A stretch of DNA of 64,000 nt from Caminibacter pacificus (GTDB lineage Bacteria > Campylobacterota > Campylobacteria > Campylobacterales > Nautiliaceae): the NCBI RefSeq assembly GCF_003752135.1, contig NZ_RJVK01000005.1:95215-159214 (forward strand). Reading direction: 5' to 3'. The notes beneath the pieces are model-generated. The model worked only from the letters and a program-made list of their open reading frames with translations, did not search any database and was not told where the DNA came from. Position 1 is the stretch's first letter. Each line of letters starts with the position of its first letter. Of the stretch, positions 1 through 7,852 are shown piece by piece. A program made the position numbers and the translations under genes.

Positions 1-1
1 C

Positions 2-250
2 GTACTGGGCGGGCTTGGAAGTATGAGCGGTGCAATTTTGGGTACTATTTTGGTGCTCGGAGGAATGGAGCTTTTAAGACCGCTTGACGATGCGAACTGG
101 CATTTAGGTTCTATTCACGGAATTCCTGGACTTAGAATGGTTATTTTCAGTCTATTATTGCTTTTGATTATGCTTTTTGCAAGAAGAGGACTTCTTGGAG
201 ACAAAGAGATTTGGGATTATTTCAAACTCAAAAAAAACGGTGTGAAGTAA
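2..250 (+). CDS. livM: LivM-type branched-chain amino acid ABC permease, C-terminal end (5' truncated by window edge)
   Basis: The frame is open from the first bases of the window, so this is the last 82 codons of a gene that begins upstream. It encodes inner-membrane permease sequence: a GGLGS..GAILGTILVLGG loop and helix, then a final hydrophobic helix and an RRGLLG tail. That tail matches the RPQGLLG ending of LivM-family permeases, which import leucine, isoleucine and valine or related substrates with LivH, LivF, LivG and a binding protein. The ATG at 23 is internal, not the true start. The stop is TAA at 248-250, and the same frame then stays open for another 24 codons to TAA at 323-325. 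LivM is preferred over LivH because of the tail; substrate cannot be told from the fragment. Confidence 0.82.
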   Translation, partial: VLGGLGSMSGAILGTILVLGGMELLRPLDDANWHLGSIHGIPGLRMVIFSLLLLLIMLFARRGLLGDKEIWDYFKLKKNGVK

Positions 251-334
251 CAATACACGGCTGAAAAAAGCGTAGAAAAATTGATGAAAAAAATAGAAAA
301 ATATGATATAAAGAGTAAAAACTAAGGAGACTTA

Positions 335-1114
335 ATGAGTGATATTTTAAAAATCGGAAAATACGAATTTACAAGCAGACTTATTGTAGGAAGCGGAAAA
401 TATCCTGATTTCAAAACAACACGCGACGCGACTCTTGCGAGCGGTGCGGAGATGATTACGGTAGCTGTTAGAAGAGTGAATATTTTAGACCCGAACGAAG
501 AAAACTTAATGGACTATTTCAAAGACACCGACGTTCAAATTCTTCCGAATTCTGCCGGATGTACGACGGCGGAAGAAGCTATTACGCTTTTTAGACTTGT
601 AAGGGAAGCTACGGGAATCGATATTATTAAACTCGAAGTTATCGGAGATACCGCAAAAACATTATATCCAGACGTACTTGAAACTCTAAAAGCTTGCGAA
701 GTACTCGCAAAAGAAGATTTTACGGTTATGGCATACACAAACGACGATCCGATTATGGCAAAAAGACTCGAAAACGCAGGAGCTGCTGCGGTAATGCCTC
801 TTGCTGCGCCTATCGGAAGCGGTCTTGGTGTTCAAAATAGATACAACGTAGTATTCGTAAAAGATGCCGTAAACGTACCGGTAATCGTAGATGCGGGGAT
901 TGGTACGGCAAGTGACGCGGCCGTAGCTATGGAGCTTGGGGCTGACGGAGTGCTTACGAATACGGCTATCGCTCAAGCAAAAAATCCTATTGCAATGGCA
1001 GAAGCAATGAAACACGCCGTAATTGCCGGAAGAATGGCGTATAAAGCCGGAAGAATTCCGAAAAAACCTTATGCTACGGCAAGTTCTCCTCTTGAGGGAT
1101 TAATTGAATTCTAA
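335..1114 (+). CDS. thiG: Thiazole synthase ThiG
   Basis: ThiG forms the thiazole phosphate ring of thiamine from 1-deoxy-D-xylulose 5-phosphate, dehydroglycine and the thiocarboxylate of ThiS. At 259 residues it has the normal family length. The [10 protein letters not shown] segment carries the Schiff-base lysine (about residue 99), and the phosphate-binding glycine stretches [11 protein letters not shown] and [11 protein letters not shown] follow. The ATG has a strong AAGGAG ribosome site 6 bases upstream. The end overlaps the start of the next gene by 11 bases, so the two are probably co-translated. No thiS, thiF or thiH lies nearby in the window. The 73-residue protein at 15452 ends in GG but belongs with moaE. 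Confidence 0.96.
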   Translation: MSDILKIGKYEFTSRLIVGSGKYPDFKTTRDATLASGAEMITVAVRRVNILDPNEENLMDYFKDTDVQILPNSAGCTTAEEAITLFRLVREATGIDIIKLEVIGDTAKTLYPDVLETLKACEVLAKEDFTVMAYTNDDPIMAKRLENAGAAAVMPLAAPIGSGLGVQNRYNVVFVKDAVNVPVIVDAGIGTASDAAVAMELGADGVLTNTAIAQAKNPIAMAEAMKHAVIAGRMAYKAGRIPKKPYATASSPLEGLIEF

Positions 1115-1880
1115 TGTTTTAGAGAAAATCTTTTTTCTCTTTTTATTTCTTCTTTTAGTTTATATCATCTCCGCTTTATATCTCTATTTGACGCAAAATT
1201 CAAAGGTTTTCCAAAGAAAATACGCAAAAGAATATACCCCGAAATACGCTAAAAAACTCTATTTTACAACAAGTGACGGGAAAAGACTTGAGGGAGCTTA
1301 TCTTGAAAATAAAAAAGGTGCTCCTTTAGTATTATATTTTAGCGGAAACGCAAATAACGTTATCGAGTTTATAGATAATATTGCCGTAAATATTAAAGAT
1401 TATAACTTTTTGGGCTTTAATTATCCGGGATACGCCGGAAGCGAGGGTGAGCCGTGTGAAGAGTGTATTTTAAAATACGCACTCGAAATATTCGACAAAT
1501 ACAAACCTCAAATATTAATAGGGCGAAGTTTAGGTACGGCAGTGGCAACTTACGTTGCTGCAAATAGAGATGTTGAAAAGCTCGTGCTTATAACTCCTTT
1601 TGATAGTATCGAGCATATTGCTCAAATAAGATATCCGATTCTTCCGATATCTTTGCTATTAAAACATAAATTTAAAGAAGTGGAATGGATAAAAAACGTT
1701 AAAGCTCCCGTAAGTGTTTTGTTTGTCAAAAATGATGACATTATTCCTCAAAAATCTATCGACAACCTCCTAAAACATATTCCAAACCTAAATAAAAAAA
1801 TCGAAATAGAGGGCGTAACCCACGGCCGGATATACGAATATCCGAATATTTCAAAAGTGATAGAGGAACTACTAAAATAA
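1104..1880 (+). CDS. Membrane-anchored alpha/beta hydrolase
   Basis: This 258-residue protein has an N-terminal hydrophobic anchor (about residues 8-30) followed by an alpha/beta hydrolase domain. The oxyanion turn is around YFSGNANN (residues 79-85), the nucleophile elbow is GRSLG with Ser142, the acid is Asp211 or Asp212 in VKNDD, and the base is His240 in GVTHG. This is the layout of the ABHD13/ABHD17 and YfhR group of serine hydrolases; the substrate is unknown. The only start in frame near the beginning is TTG at 1104, inside thiG. The catalytic domain should face the periplasm or cytoplasm depending on anchor orientation, which cannot be settled here. Esterase, lipase or thioesterase activity are all possible. 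Confidence 0.85.
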   Translation: MNSNVLEKIFFLFLFLLLVYIISALYLYLTQNSKVFQRKYAKEYTPKYAKKLYFTTSDGKRLEGAYLENKKGAPLVLYFSGNANNVIEFIDNIAVNIKDYNFLGFNYPGYAGSEGEPCEECILKYALEIFDKYKPQILIGRSLGTAVATYVAANRDVEKLVLITPFDSIEHIAQIRYPILPISLLLKHKFKEVEWIKNVKAPVSVLFVKNDDIIPQKSIDNLLKHIPNLNKKIEIEGVTHGRIYEYPNISKVIEELLK

Positions 1881-1889
1881 GGATTTGAA

Positions 1890-2234
1890 ATGATTGATTT
1901 CGATAAAAATAAAGCCTTAGAACTTGCCAAAAATCTCTCGGATAAATTTTCCGCCGAAGAGACTAAAGAATTTATTAAAAAGTTTTCCGACCTCTCTTTT
2001 ATCGATGATTTGAAACTGCTTTTTGGGATGATTACGGACAAAGAATATAGCATCGATAAAAAAACATATCTTATAATCGCAGGAGCGATAGCATATGTCG
2101 TTTTGCCAACAGACATAATCCCCGATTTTATCCCCGGAGTAGGGTTTGTGGATGATGCTTTTGTTATCGGAATGGTAGTAAAACAACTAAAAGATGAAAT
2201 TGAGAGTTATAAGAGGTTTAAAGAAAATTTATAA
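1890..2234 (+). CDS. DUF1232 (YkvA-type) small membrane protein
   Basis: This is a 114-residue protein with a hydrophobic segment around residues 58-72, followed by the DUF1232 signature LPTDIIPDFIPGVGFVDD. That motif is typical of the YkvA family, which are small membrane proteins of unknown function. It follows the hydrolase by 9 bases with an AAGGA ribosome site, so it is likely in the same transcript. Its stop overlaps by 6 bases the stop of the convergent WYL regulator gene, which marks the end of this operon. The family assignment is firm but nothing is known of its activity. Confidence 0.85.
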   Translation: MIDFDKNKALELAKNLSDKFSAEETKEFIKKFSDLSFIDDLKLLFGMITDKEYSIDKKTYLIIAGAIAYVVLPTDIIPDFIPGVGFVDDAFVIGMVVKQLKDEIESYKRFKENL

Positions 2235-3128
2235 TTTCATAAACTTTTCAATATATTGAATTATATAATTATCTACTTCTTTTTTTAACCATTTAGGACT
2301 TACTACTGCAAGATGTGGTATCCACATGAGAAGTTTATGAATTATTTCGTTTTTGTCGGTAATTTCAAGATAGATTGTAGAAGTTTCGTCACTGTTTTTG
2401 ATAATTTTTTGAGTTTTTGATATCGGAATTCTTTGGAGATATTTAGTTGCAAATTCATCTGCAATTAGTTCCACTAAAAATGGTGTACCTTTAGGCTTAA
2501 ACCAAATATTAACAGCTTTATCAACATCTTTTAAAATGTTTTCTTTTATATCAAAAGTGTGATTAGTTACCTGAAGCTCATGAATGCTTTTAATATGATA
2601 TGTTCTGTATTCGTTTTTGTGATTTAATGCATTTACGTACCAATATCCGTCGAAATTTGAAATTTTAATAGGTTTTATTTCCATATTTATTAGTCTTTTA
2701 TTCATTTTGTATTTCATTTTAATTATTTTTTTTTGTTTTATTGCTGTTTCTATTTTTTTTAAAATTTGAGGGTCTATTTTTTCTATATCAAATTTTGAAT
2801 AAAAGACGTTTTCTTTACTTATAAGTTTTAACTTTGTAAGTAAGGGAGAGATTTTTTCTTCAATATCGGCATTTTTAGCAATTGATAAGATTGCCTCGAA
2901 AATAGTCTCTTTTTCATTATCAATAATTGTGTCAAGATAGTATTTTTTGCCTTTTTTTTGGATATTAAATCCCGCTTCTCTTAGATAATTTATATATCTT
3001 TGAGCCGTTCTTTTTGAAACACCGTATATTTTTTCAATATCTGATGTGCTTAGATTTTCACCTTGATAAAATTTATTAATCAATTGAAGCAAAATAGAAA
3101 GAGTTTTTGTATATTCTTTTGCTTTCAT
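2229..3128 (-). CDS. WYL-domain transcriptional regulator
   Basis: This 299-residue protein has an N-terminal winged helix-turn-helix (about residues 25-55, containing SKRTAQRYINYLREAGF), a middle linker, and a WYL domain around residues 135-205 with FDGYWYVNAL and an arginine-rich RTYHI strand. WYL domains bind nucleic-acid or nucleotide ligands, and WYL regulators such as CapW and BrxR control anti-phage systems in other bacteria. It is transcribed away from the three-gene cassette beginning at 3218, with 89 bases between the two starts. It most likely represses or activates that cassette through the palindrome at 3175-3200. The start has an AAAAAGG-like ribosome site. The regulator class is confident; its target and ligand are inferred. 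Confidence 0.9.
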   Translation of the reverse strand: MKAKEYTKTLSILLQLINKFYQGENLSTSDIEKIYGVSKRTAQRYINYLREAGFNIQKKGKKYYLDTIIDNEKETIFEAILSIAKNADIEEKISPLLTKLKLISKENVFYSKFDIEKIDPQILKKIETAIKQKKIIKMKYKMNKRLINMEIKPIKISNFDGYWYVNALNHKNEYRTYHIKSIHELQVTNHTFDIKENILKDVDKAVNIWFKPKGTPFLVELIADEFATKYLQRIPISKTQKIIKNSDETSTIYLEITDKNEIIHKLLMWIPHLAVVSPKWLKKEVDNYIIQYIEKFMKL

Positions 3129-3174
3129 AAATAAGCCTTTTTTATTATTTTATCAAAAACGACACAATCTGAAC

Positions 3175-3200
3175 ATTTTGTTTTTTATAATTAACAAAAT
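3175..3200 (+). promoter_or_regulatory. Putative operator and promoter of the three-gene cassette
   Basis: A perfect 8-bp inverted repeat, ATTTTGTT (3175-3182) and AACAAAAT (3193-3200), encloses a 10-base spacer that holds a TATAAT -10 box (3186-3191). It sits 17 bases before the rightward start at 3218 and 46 bases before the leftward regulator start. An operator covering the -10 box is the classical position for repression. No good -35 box is visible at the right distance (CACAAT at 3163-3168 is poor). Assignment to the WYL regulator is inference from position. Confidence 0.5.
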
Positions 3201-3217
3201 TAAACAAAAGGGTTTAA

Positions 3218-3769
3218 ATGTTGAAAATAAAAGATAGGATATCGTTATGTAAAAAGTTAGGTTATACTAATTTAACTGCGTGTTTGGAAAAAATTGAATA
3301 TTTGGAACAAAATGGGATAGAAGAGTTTTTAAAAAAAGATTTTCCTTATGACTTTGTGCTTGGTAATGAAGTCTTTTTAAAAAAGGTTATTGAAATTTGT
3401 GGTGATGAAAAAGATTTAAAATTTTTTGAAAAGTTGAGAGAAAAAATGAGTAAAAAACCGGGAAGTTTATTTGTTAATACGAAATTCAAAAAAATCTCAC
3501 AGCCGATTTTTTCGTTAGCTGCAATGCAAGGGTTATTAAATATTTCTATTGATAGAAAAAATTTTGAAGATAAAAGCCAAGAACTTGAATATGTTAAGTT
3601 TTATGTAAATAGGCATTATTTGGAAAATAACGGTAAGTTGAAGCTGTGGGGGAAAATTCAAGGTTATATTTATAAAAGTGATAGTTTTGATAAATATATC
3701 GTTTTTGATGTCGATGGTAATATAATAGATGAATTAGAAAACTTTAATCCAAAAAAAATTTTTAAATAG
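3218..3769 (+). CDS. Uncharacterised protein, first gene of WYL-linked cassette
   Basis: This 183-residue soluble protein matches no family that I recognise. The first 80 residues look helical and charged (KKLGYTNLTACLEKIEYLEQ). The second half looks beta-rich and ends in a strand pair around YIVFDVDGNIIDELENF. There is no signal peptide or membrane segment. The gene has an AAAAGGG ribosome site before the ATG and lies 8 bases from the next gene, so the three genes probably form one transcript under the divergent promoter. Base composition is very AT-rich and the protein is lysine-, phenylalanine- and isoleucine-heavy compared with the housekeeping genes nearby, which suggests acquisition by transfer. 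No function is claimed. Confidence 0.75.
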   Translation: MLKIKDRISLCKKLGYTNLTACLEKIEYLEQNGIEEFLKKDFPYDFVLGNEVFLKKVIEICGDEKDLKFFEKLREKMSKKPGSLFVNTKFKKISQPIFSLAAMQGLLNISIDRKNFEDKSQELEYVKFYVNRHYLENNGKLKLWGKIQGYIYKSDSFDKYIVFDVDGNIIDELENFNPKKIFK

Positions 3770-3777
3770 GAGGAAGA

Positions 3778-4542
3778 ATGAAAAATCAATATTTCGGAGA
3801 TATTCATGATTTTAAAAAATATACGTTGTTAAATTGGTTTATGAAAGGATGTAATGATAAGTTAATGGTTGCTTGGTATCTAACTAATGATGACGATTCA
3901 TCTGACGGAGGAAAGAAAAAGTATCTTGAGGAAAAGATTGATAAAGAAAATAAAGAATTTGAAAAAAACAAACATATAGGAATTTGTAATAGGGAGCTGT
4001 TTGAATTTTTAGTGAAAAATCATCAGAAAAAAAATATTGGGGTAATTATGGAAAAAACGAATAAGAAATATATTTGTGAAAATGGAAATATTTCGTTTTT
4101 TGATAAAAAATTAGATGATATGGATAGAAAGGAATGGTTTAATGAATTAAAACAAGAATTAAACAAAACACAATGCGATATAGTTTTTACGGATCCTGAT
4201 AACGGTATAAAATTTAATAATGAAGAATCAAAAAAACATATAAAACTGTCTGAAATTAAAGAATTATGGAAAATGGGAAAATCTTTAATTGTTTATCAAC
4301 ATTTTTTAATGGTGGATCATCAAGTATTAATGGCGGGTTTGATTTATAGATTATATAATGAATTAAAAGCTATTAATAAACCTTTCGTGGCAATTGTATA
4401 TTCCTCTAACGTAGCAATGATTTTTATTTTGCAGCAAAAACATAAAAAACAGTTTGAGAGTCTAAAAAAACAGCTTGAAAAATGTAAAGATTTGAAGTTT
4501 TTAGATATTTTTTCTTTTAACAGTGAAAATATTAAAATATAG
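3778..4542 (+). CDS. Uncharacterised NQYFGD/DPDNG family protein of WYL-linked cassette
   Basis: This 254-residue protein starts KNQYFGDIHDFKKYTLL, then has WYLTNDDDSSDGGKKKYL (about residues 37-54), a central VFTDPDNGIKF (about residues 138-148) and SLIVYQHF (about 172-179). I recall this motif order from a widespread conserved but uncharacterised family. The arrangement loosely resembles the RlmJ rRNA adenine methyltransferases, which have a GNxxDxxKH start and a DPPY-like motif, but the usual SAM glycine loop is not visible, so a methyltransferase fold is only a possibility. The AGGAGGAAGA ribosome site is the strongest of the cassette. It is flanked by two unknown genes and the WYL regulator, a context compatible with defence. 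Function unknown. Confidence 0.82.
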   Translation: MKNQYFGDIHDFKKYTLLNWFMKGCNDKLMVAWYLTNDDDSSDGGKKKYLEEKIDKENKEFEKNKHIGICNRELFEFLVKNHQKKNIGVIMEKTNKKYICENGNISFFDKKLDDMDRKEWFNELKQELNKTQCDIVFTDPDNGIKFNNEESKKHIKLSEIKELWKMGKSLIVYQHFLMVDHQVLMAGLIYRLYNELKAINKPFVAIVYSSNVAMIFILQQKHKKQFESLKKQLEKCKDLKFLDIFSFNSENIKI

Positions 4543-4547
4543 TTGGC

Positions 4548-4883
4548 ATGAAAAAGCATAGAGTCGGTGAGATATGTTTTTATGTAGAGATTGATAATAT
4601 TATTACAAAAGCTATGGTGAATTTTCTAAAATATATGGAAAAAAACGATAGTTACGGTTTTTTATTCTATAGGATTTTAGATAGTAAAAAACTAAGATTT
4701 TATGGAAAGTTTGAAGAAATCAACGAATTATTAGACAAAAGCAAGTTTTATTTTTTCTTTTTAAATGATACTGAAGAGAGTTATTTTAATAAAATTTATT
4801 CTGATATTGAAAGTTTTGAAAATTATATTATGGGCTTTCATAAAATAGATAATGAAACATATGTGTTTGAAATAATCGATTAA
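4548..4883 (+). CDS. Uncharacterised small protein, third gene of WYL-linked cassette
   Basis: This 111-residue protein has no recognised family. It is rich in Phe, Tyr, Lys and Glu, with strand-like segments (GEICFYVEI, YGFLFYRIL, KFYFFFLND) that suggest a small alpha/beta fold, and it lacks signal or membrane segments. It begins 5 bases after the previous stop, with only a weak ribosome site (AGTTGGC), which favours translational coupling to the 254-residue protein. It may be an inhibitor, antitoxin or accessory subunit of its neighbours, but the sequence does not show which. It is the last clear gene before a non-coding, decayed stretch. Confidence 0.65.
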   Translation: MKKHRVGEICFYVEIDNIITKAMVNFLKYMEKNDSYGFLFYRILDSKKLRFYGKFEEINELLDKSKFYFFFLNDTEESYFNKIYSDIESFENYIMGFHKIDNETYVFEIID

Positions 4884-5043
4884 TTTTTATATTAAGGAAC
4901 TTATAAGAGAACAATTAAAAAAATATCCAACCTAAAATACTTTCTATAAAAAGAGCAGATAGTGATGCAAATATTATAAATTTTATTTAGATTTATAAAA
5001 AATTCTCTATCAAAAAGCAAAAAAATATTTTATTATCTATTTT
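4884..5043. other. Short non-coding or decayed stretch after the cassette
   Basis: There is no intact gene here. Rightward translation gives short protein-like runs broken by stops and frame changes: KELIREQLKKYPT from 4895, then about 25 residues in another frame from about 4945. This could be the worn end of a gene that once followed the cassette, or chance in very AT-rich sequence. No terminator with a clear T-run was seen. Confidence 0.3.
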
Positions 5044-5241
5044 TTATTCGGATAGTAATGAATTTAATAGTGATAAAATAATCGCAGTTATGGGTAGGGC
5101 AAGCAATCCGAAAAATAAACTTCCTACAAGCGCTACACTAAAAGACGAGGATGTAGGAAGTGTAATCAAAAGAATTACAAAAAAACTTAACAAATATCCT
5201 AAAAATATATTATCCATAAATGTTTGAAGTATTTTTTTCAT
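5044..5241 (-). CDS. Small hydrophobic membrane protein, unknown
   Basis: This is a 65-residue frame with a short amphipathic lead and two hydrophobic segments (about residues 12-30 and 36-60) joined by a serine-rich turn. The hydrophobic pattern is convincing for a two-helix membrane protein, but there is no good ribosome site before the ATG and no family is recognised. It lies alone between the accessory cassette and the tRNA cluster, so it may be a leftover of the same transferred segment. It could also be a chance frame. Confidence 0.4.
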   Translation of the reverse strand: MKKILQTFMDNIFLGYLLSFFVILLITLPTSSSFSVALVGSLFFGLLALPITAIILSLLNSLLSE

Positions 5242-5280
5242 ATGATAAGTATATCATTATTTGAAGTAAAAACGGATTGA

Positions 5281-5374
5281 TGTTTTGTAGGCAAATTAGT
5301 CGGGCGATTTAAAAACGAGTTTTAAAAAAAGTTTTACAAAACAACGAACATTTTTGGGGGTAATAGTGGGGGTA
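5281..5374. repeat. Inverted and direct repeats beside tRNA-Ser, possible old integration site
   Basis: Two direct copies of TGGGGGTA lie at 5355-5362 and 5367-5374, on a 12-base period. They are preceded by a 9-bp perfect inverted repeat, TGTTTTGTA (5281-5289) with TACAAAACA (5335-5343). The group lies 54 bases from the 3' end of tRNA-Ser, on its downstream side. Paired G-rich direct repeats of this kind next to tRNA 3' ends are typical of arm-type binding sites for tyrosine integrases. No integrase gene and no second copy of the tRNA 3' end were found, so this is a suspected remnant only. Confidence 0.4.
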
Positions 5375-5427
5375 TGATTAACTATCTTTGTGAATTAGCG
5401 AAATTTAGGGATTTTTGAGACATTGAA

Positions 5428-5517
<90 letters not shown>

Positions 5518-5550
5518 ACAAAAAATTGATAACTCAGATATAAGTTGCAG

Positions 5551-5639
5551 TGGTGCCCGGGGCCGGACTCGAACCGGCACGGGAAAAACTCCCGAGGGAT
5601 TTTAAGTCCCTTGCGTCTACCAAATTCCGCCACCCGGGC
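5551..5639 (-). tRNA. tRNA-Leu (UAA)
   Basis: This class II tRNA of 89 bases has acceptor GCCCGGG, anticodon loop CTTAAAA with anticodon TAA, a variable arm CGGGAG-TTTTT-CCCG, T loop TTCGAGT and an encoded CCA (complement of 5551-5553). It lies 33 bases upstream, in transcript order, of tRNA-Ser. Confidence 0.96.
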
Positions 5640-5682
5640 ATGGAAGTGAAAGTATATCAAAACATACTTAAAAATAACTTAA

Positions 5683-5757
5683 TGGAGGCGCCACCCGGAT
5701 TCGAACCGGGGATCAGGGCTTTGCAGGCCCCTGCCTTAGCCACTTGGCTATGGCGCC
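5683..5757 (-). tRNA. tRNA-Cys (GCA)
   Basis: This 75-base tRNA has acceptor GGCGCCA, anticodon loop CTGCAAA with anticodon GCA, T loop TTCGAAT, discriminator U and encoded CCA (complement of 5683-5685). It lies between tRNA-Gly and tRNA-Leu in the same transcript. Confidence 0.96.
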
Positions 5758-5784
5758 GATGTAAATTCAAAGCTTTGAATTTAC

Positions 5785-5861
5785 TGGAGCGGGCTACGGG
5801 ACTCGAACCCGCGACCTCCACCTTGGCAAGGTGGCGCTCTAGCCAACTGAGCTAAGCCCGC
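5785..5861 (-). tRNA. tRNA-Gly (GCC)
   Basis: This 77-base tRNA has acceptor GCGGGCT, D arm TAGCTCAGTTGG, anticodon loop TTGCCAA with anticodon GCC, T loop TTCGAGT and encoded CCA (complement of 5785-5787). It is the first gene after the promoter at 5879-5907. Confidence 0.96.
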
Positions 5862-5878
5862 ATTGTTATTGGACTGAA

Positions 5879-5907
5879 ATTATATAAAAAAAAAGAAAAA
5901 AAAGCAA
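5879..5907 (-). promoter_or_regulatory. Promoter of the four-tRNA transcript
   Basis: On the reverse strand, TTGCTT (5907-5902) and TATAAT (5884-5879) are separated by exactly 17 bases, mostly a T-run. The -10 box lies 17 bases before the 5' end of tRNA-Gly. A CCTAAG/CTTAGG inverted repeat just upstream (5912-5935) overlaps the pckA stop codon and, with the following T-rich tract, may end pckA transcription. Confidence 0.7.
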
Positions 5908-5923
5908 TATTCCTAAGATTAAA

Positions 5924-7501
5924 TTATAACTTAGGACCAGCTTTTTCGTATTCTTTTCCTTCAGGTACGTCTTCGTATCTTTTGAAGTTTTCGATAAACA
6001 TTTCAGCAAGTTTTTTTAGTTGTTTGTCGTATGCTTCTTTGTCTTCCCAAGTGTTTCTTGGGTTTAGAACTTGTGTATTTACTCCAGGAAGTTCTTTCGG
6101 AATTGCTAAATTAAATACCGGAAGAGTTTCGAATTCTGCATTGTTAATGCTTCCGTCTAGAATAGCATTGATACACGCTCTTGTGTCTTTTATACTCATT
6201 CTATGACCCACACCGTAAGGTCCGCCTGTCCAACCAGTGTTTACAAGATAAACGTTTACGTTGTGTTCGTCGATTTTTTCACCGAGTAGTTTTGCGTAAA
6301 CTGTCGGATGAAGTGGTAAAAACGGCTCACCGAAGCATGCACTGAAAGTCGCTACCGGTTCAGTAATTCCTCTCTCAGTTCCGGCTACTTTTGCAGTATA
6401 TCCGCTTAGGAAGTAGTACATTGCTTGTTCTTTTGTGAGTTTTGAAACCGGTGGAAGTACTCCGAATGCGTCTGCTGTTAGGAATATGATATTTTTAGGA
6501 TGTCCGCCTTGAAGAGTACATTCGTGATTTTCAATATGTTCAATAGGATATGAAACTCTTGTGTTTTCCGTTTTGCTTCCGTCTGTGTAATCCACTTCTC
6601 CGTTTTCTTTAATTACAACGTTTTCAAGTAATGCGCCTCTTTTGATTGCGTTGTAAATTTCAGGTTCGCTTTCTTTATCAAGATTAATTACTTTTGCGTA
6701 ACATCCGCCCTCGAAGTTAAATACGCCTTTATCGTCCCAACCGTGTTCGTCATCACCTATAAGTTTTCTTTTAGGGTCGGTAGATAAAGTAGTTTTACCT
6801 GTTCCTGAAAGACCGAAGAATAGGGCAACATCACCTTCTTCACCTACGTTTGCAGAGCAGTGCATTGATAGTTTACCTTCAAGTGGCAGCCAGTAGTTCA
6901 TCATAGTAAATATACCTTTTTTCATTTCGCCGCCGTACATTGTACCGCTCATTACCGCTAAATTTTCTTCGATGTTAAATGCAACGAAAATATCACTATT
7001 TAGATTTTCTTCTTTCCAGTTAGGATATCTTGCAGGTCCTGCTACTAAGAAAGTGAAGTCAGGTTTAAAGTTTTTAAGCTCTTCTTCCGTAGGTAAAATA
7101 AACATATTCATAACGAAATGCGCTTGCCATGCGATAGGAGTTACGAATCTGATAGCACGTCTGCTCTCTTTGCTCGCTCCTACAAAAACGTCAACTACAT
7201 ATAATTCGTCATATTTTGAAAGTTCTTCTTTTGTGAAAGCTTCTAATTTTTTGAAAGTTTCCGGAGAGATTGGTTGATTGATATTACCCCATGCAATGAA
7301 GTTTTCGCTTGGCGGTTGTTTTACGAAGTATTTGTCTTTAGGACTTCTTCCTGTGAATTCACCCGTATCTACAGCTGTCGCACCGCTTGCCGTTTCTACT
7401 ACCTCGCCTCTTTTTAAGGCATCTGAGATTATTTTATCATAGCTTGGATTATGAATGATATTTTTTGCCTTAATCCCAATCTTGTCAAGTTCTTTTATCA
7501 T
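5924..7501 (-). CDS. pckA: Phosphoenolpyruvate carboxykinase (ATP)
   Basis: This 525-residue enzyme interconverts oxaloacetate plus ATP with PEP, CO2 and ADP, linking the reductive TCA cycle to gluconeogenesis in autotrophs of this type. The ATP-family marks are clear: the phosphate loop [11 protein letters not shown] (residues 230-240), metal-binding Asp residues in GDDEHGW (about 249-255), TGRSPKDKY near residue 50 and the arginine-rich [11 protein letters not shown] later. The length is normal. The start follows AGGAGAAATTT. It is a single gene; a TATAAT on the reverse strand about 40 bases upstream of the start suggests its own promoter after the cyd operon. Confidence 0.97.
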   Translation of the reverse strand: MIKELDKIGIKAKNIIHNPSYDKIISDALKRGEVVETASGATAVDTGEFTGRSPKDKYFVKQPPSENFIAWGNINQPISPETFKKLEAFTKEELSKYDELYVVDVFVGASKESRRAIRFVTPIAWQAHFVMNMFILPTEEELKNFKPDFTFLVAGPARYPNWKEENLNSDIFVAFNIEENLAVMSGTMYGGEMKKGIFTMMNYWLPLEGKLSMHCSANVGEEGDVALFFGLSGTGKTTLSTDPKRKLIGDDEHGWDDKGVFNFEGGCYAKVINLDKESEPEIYNAIKRGALLENVVIKENGEVDYTDGSKTENTRVSYPIEHIENHECTLQGGHPKNIIFLTADAFGVLPPVSKLTKEQAMYYFLSGYTAKVAGTERGITEPVATFSACFGEPFLPLHPTVYAKLLGEKIDEHNVNVYLVNTGWTGGPYGVGHRMSIKDTRACINAILDGSINNAEFETLPVFNLAIPKELPGVNTQVLNPRNTWEDKEAYDKQLKKLAEMFIENFKRYEDVPEGKEYEKAGPKL

Positions 7502-7629
7502 AAATTTCTCCTAATAAATAAGTGTGGTTGTATGGAGTGTAATTATAACAAATTTTGCTTAATTGAAGTTGAATTTGGAGAAGTTTAAGGAAAAAAATTA
7601 TTAATTAAGAAAAAAAGAAAAAGGGGAGA

Positions 7630-7842
7630 TTAAACGTCAGGTTCTACACCTGATTTTCTTAATGTCCACTCTACGAATTTGTAGCTTACGATAATAAGAA
7701 TCGGCCACATAAAGAATAGAATAACACCCCAAGTTGTATCGATTTTATGTACCTCAGGGTTAATTCCGTTTGGCATTAGCTTTTCCGAAGCGAAAAGGAA
7801 TCCGCTGAAAAATACCATTAAAAGTGCTATTAATTTTTTCAT
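7630..7842 (-). CDS. Small cytochrome bd operon protein with signal-like N-terminus
   Basis: This is a 70-residue protein encoded right after cydB. The start chosen is the ATG at 7842, because AAGGAGCGTGGA stands directly before it. A longer in-frame reading to 7863 would swallow that ribosome site and overlap cydB. Residues 1-19 form a signal-like hydrophobic segment ending near FASEK, and residues 36-52 form a transmembrane helix (WGVILFFMWPILIIVSY). It occupies the position of the small CydX/CydS subunits in other cyd operons, but is longer and has the extra leader, so an equivalent role in oxidase assembly or stability is inference. Confidence 0.75.
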   Translation of the reverse strand: MKKLIALLMVFFSGFLFASEKLMPNGINPEVHKIDTTWGVILFFMWPILIIVSYKFVEWTLRKSGVEPDV

Positions 7843-7852
7843 TCCACGCTCC

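Noticed and set aside
686..1015. A 109-codon reverse frame inside thiG
   Set aside because: Shadow of a conserved gene, with Cys/Arg-rich unlikely protein sequence.
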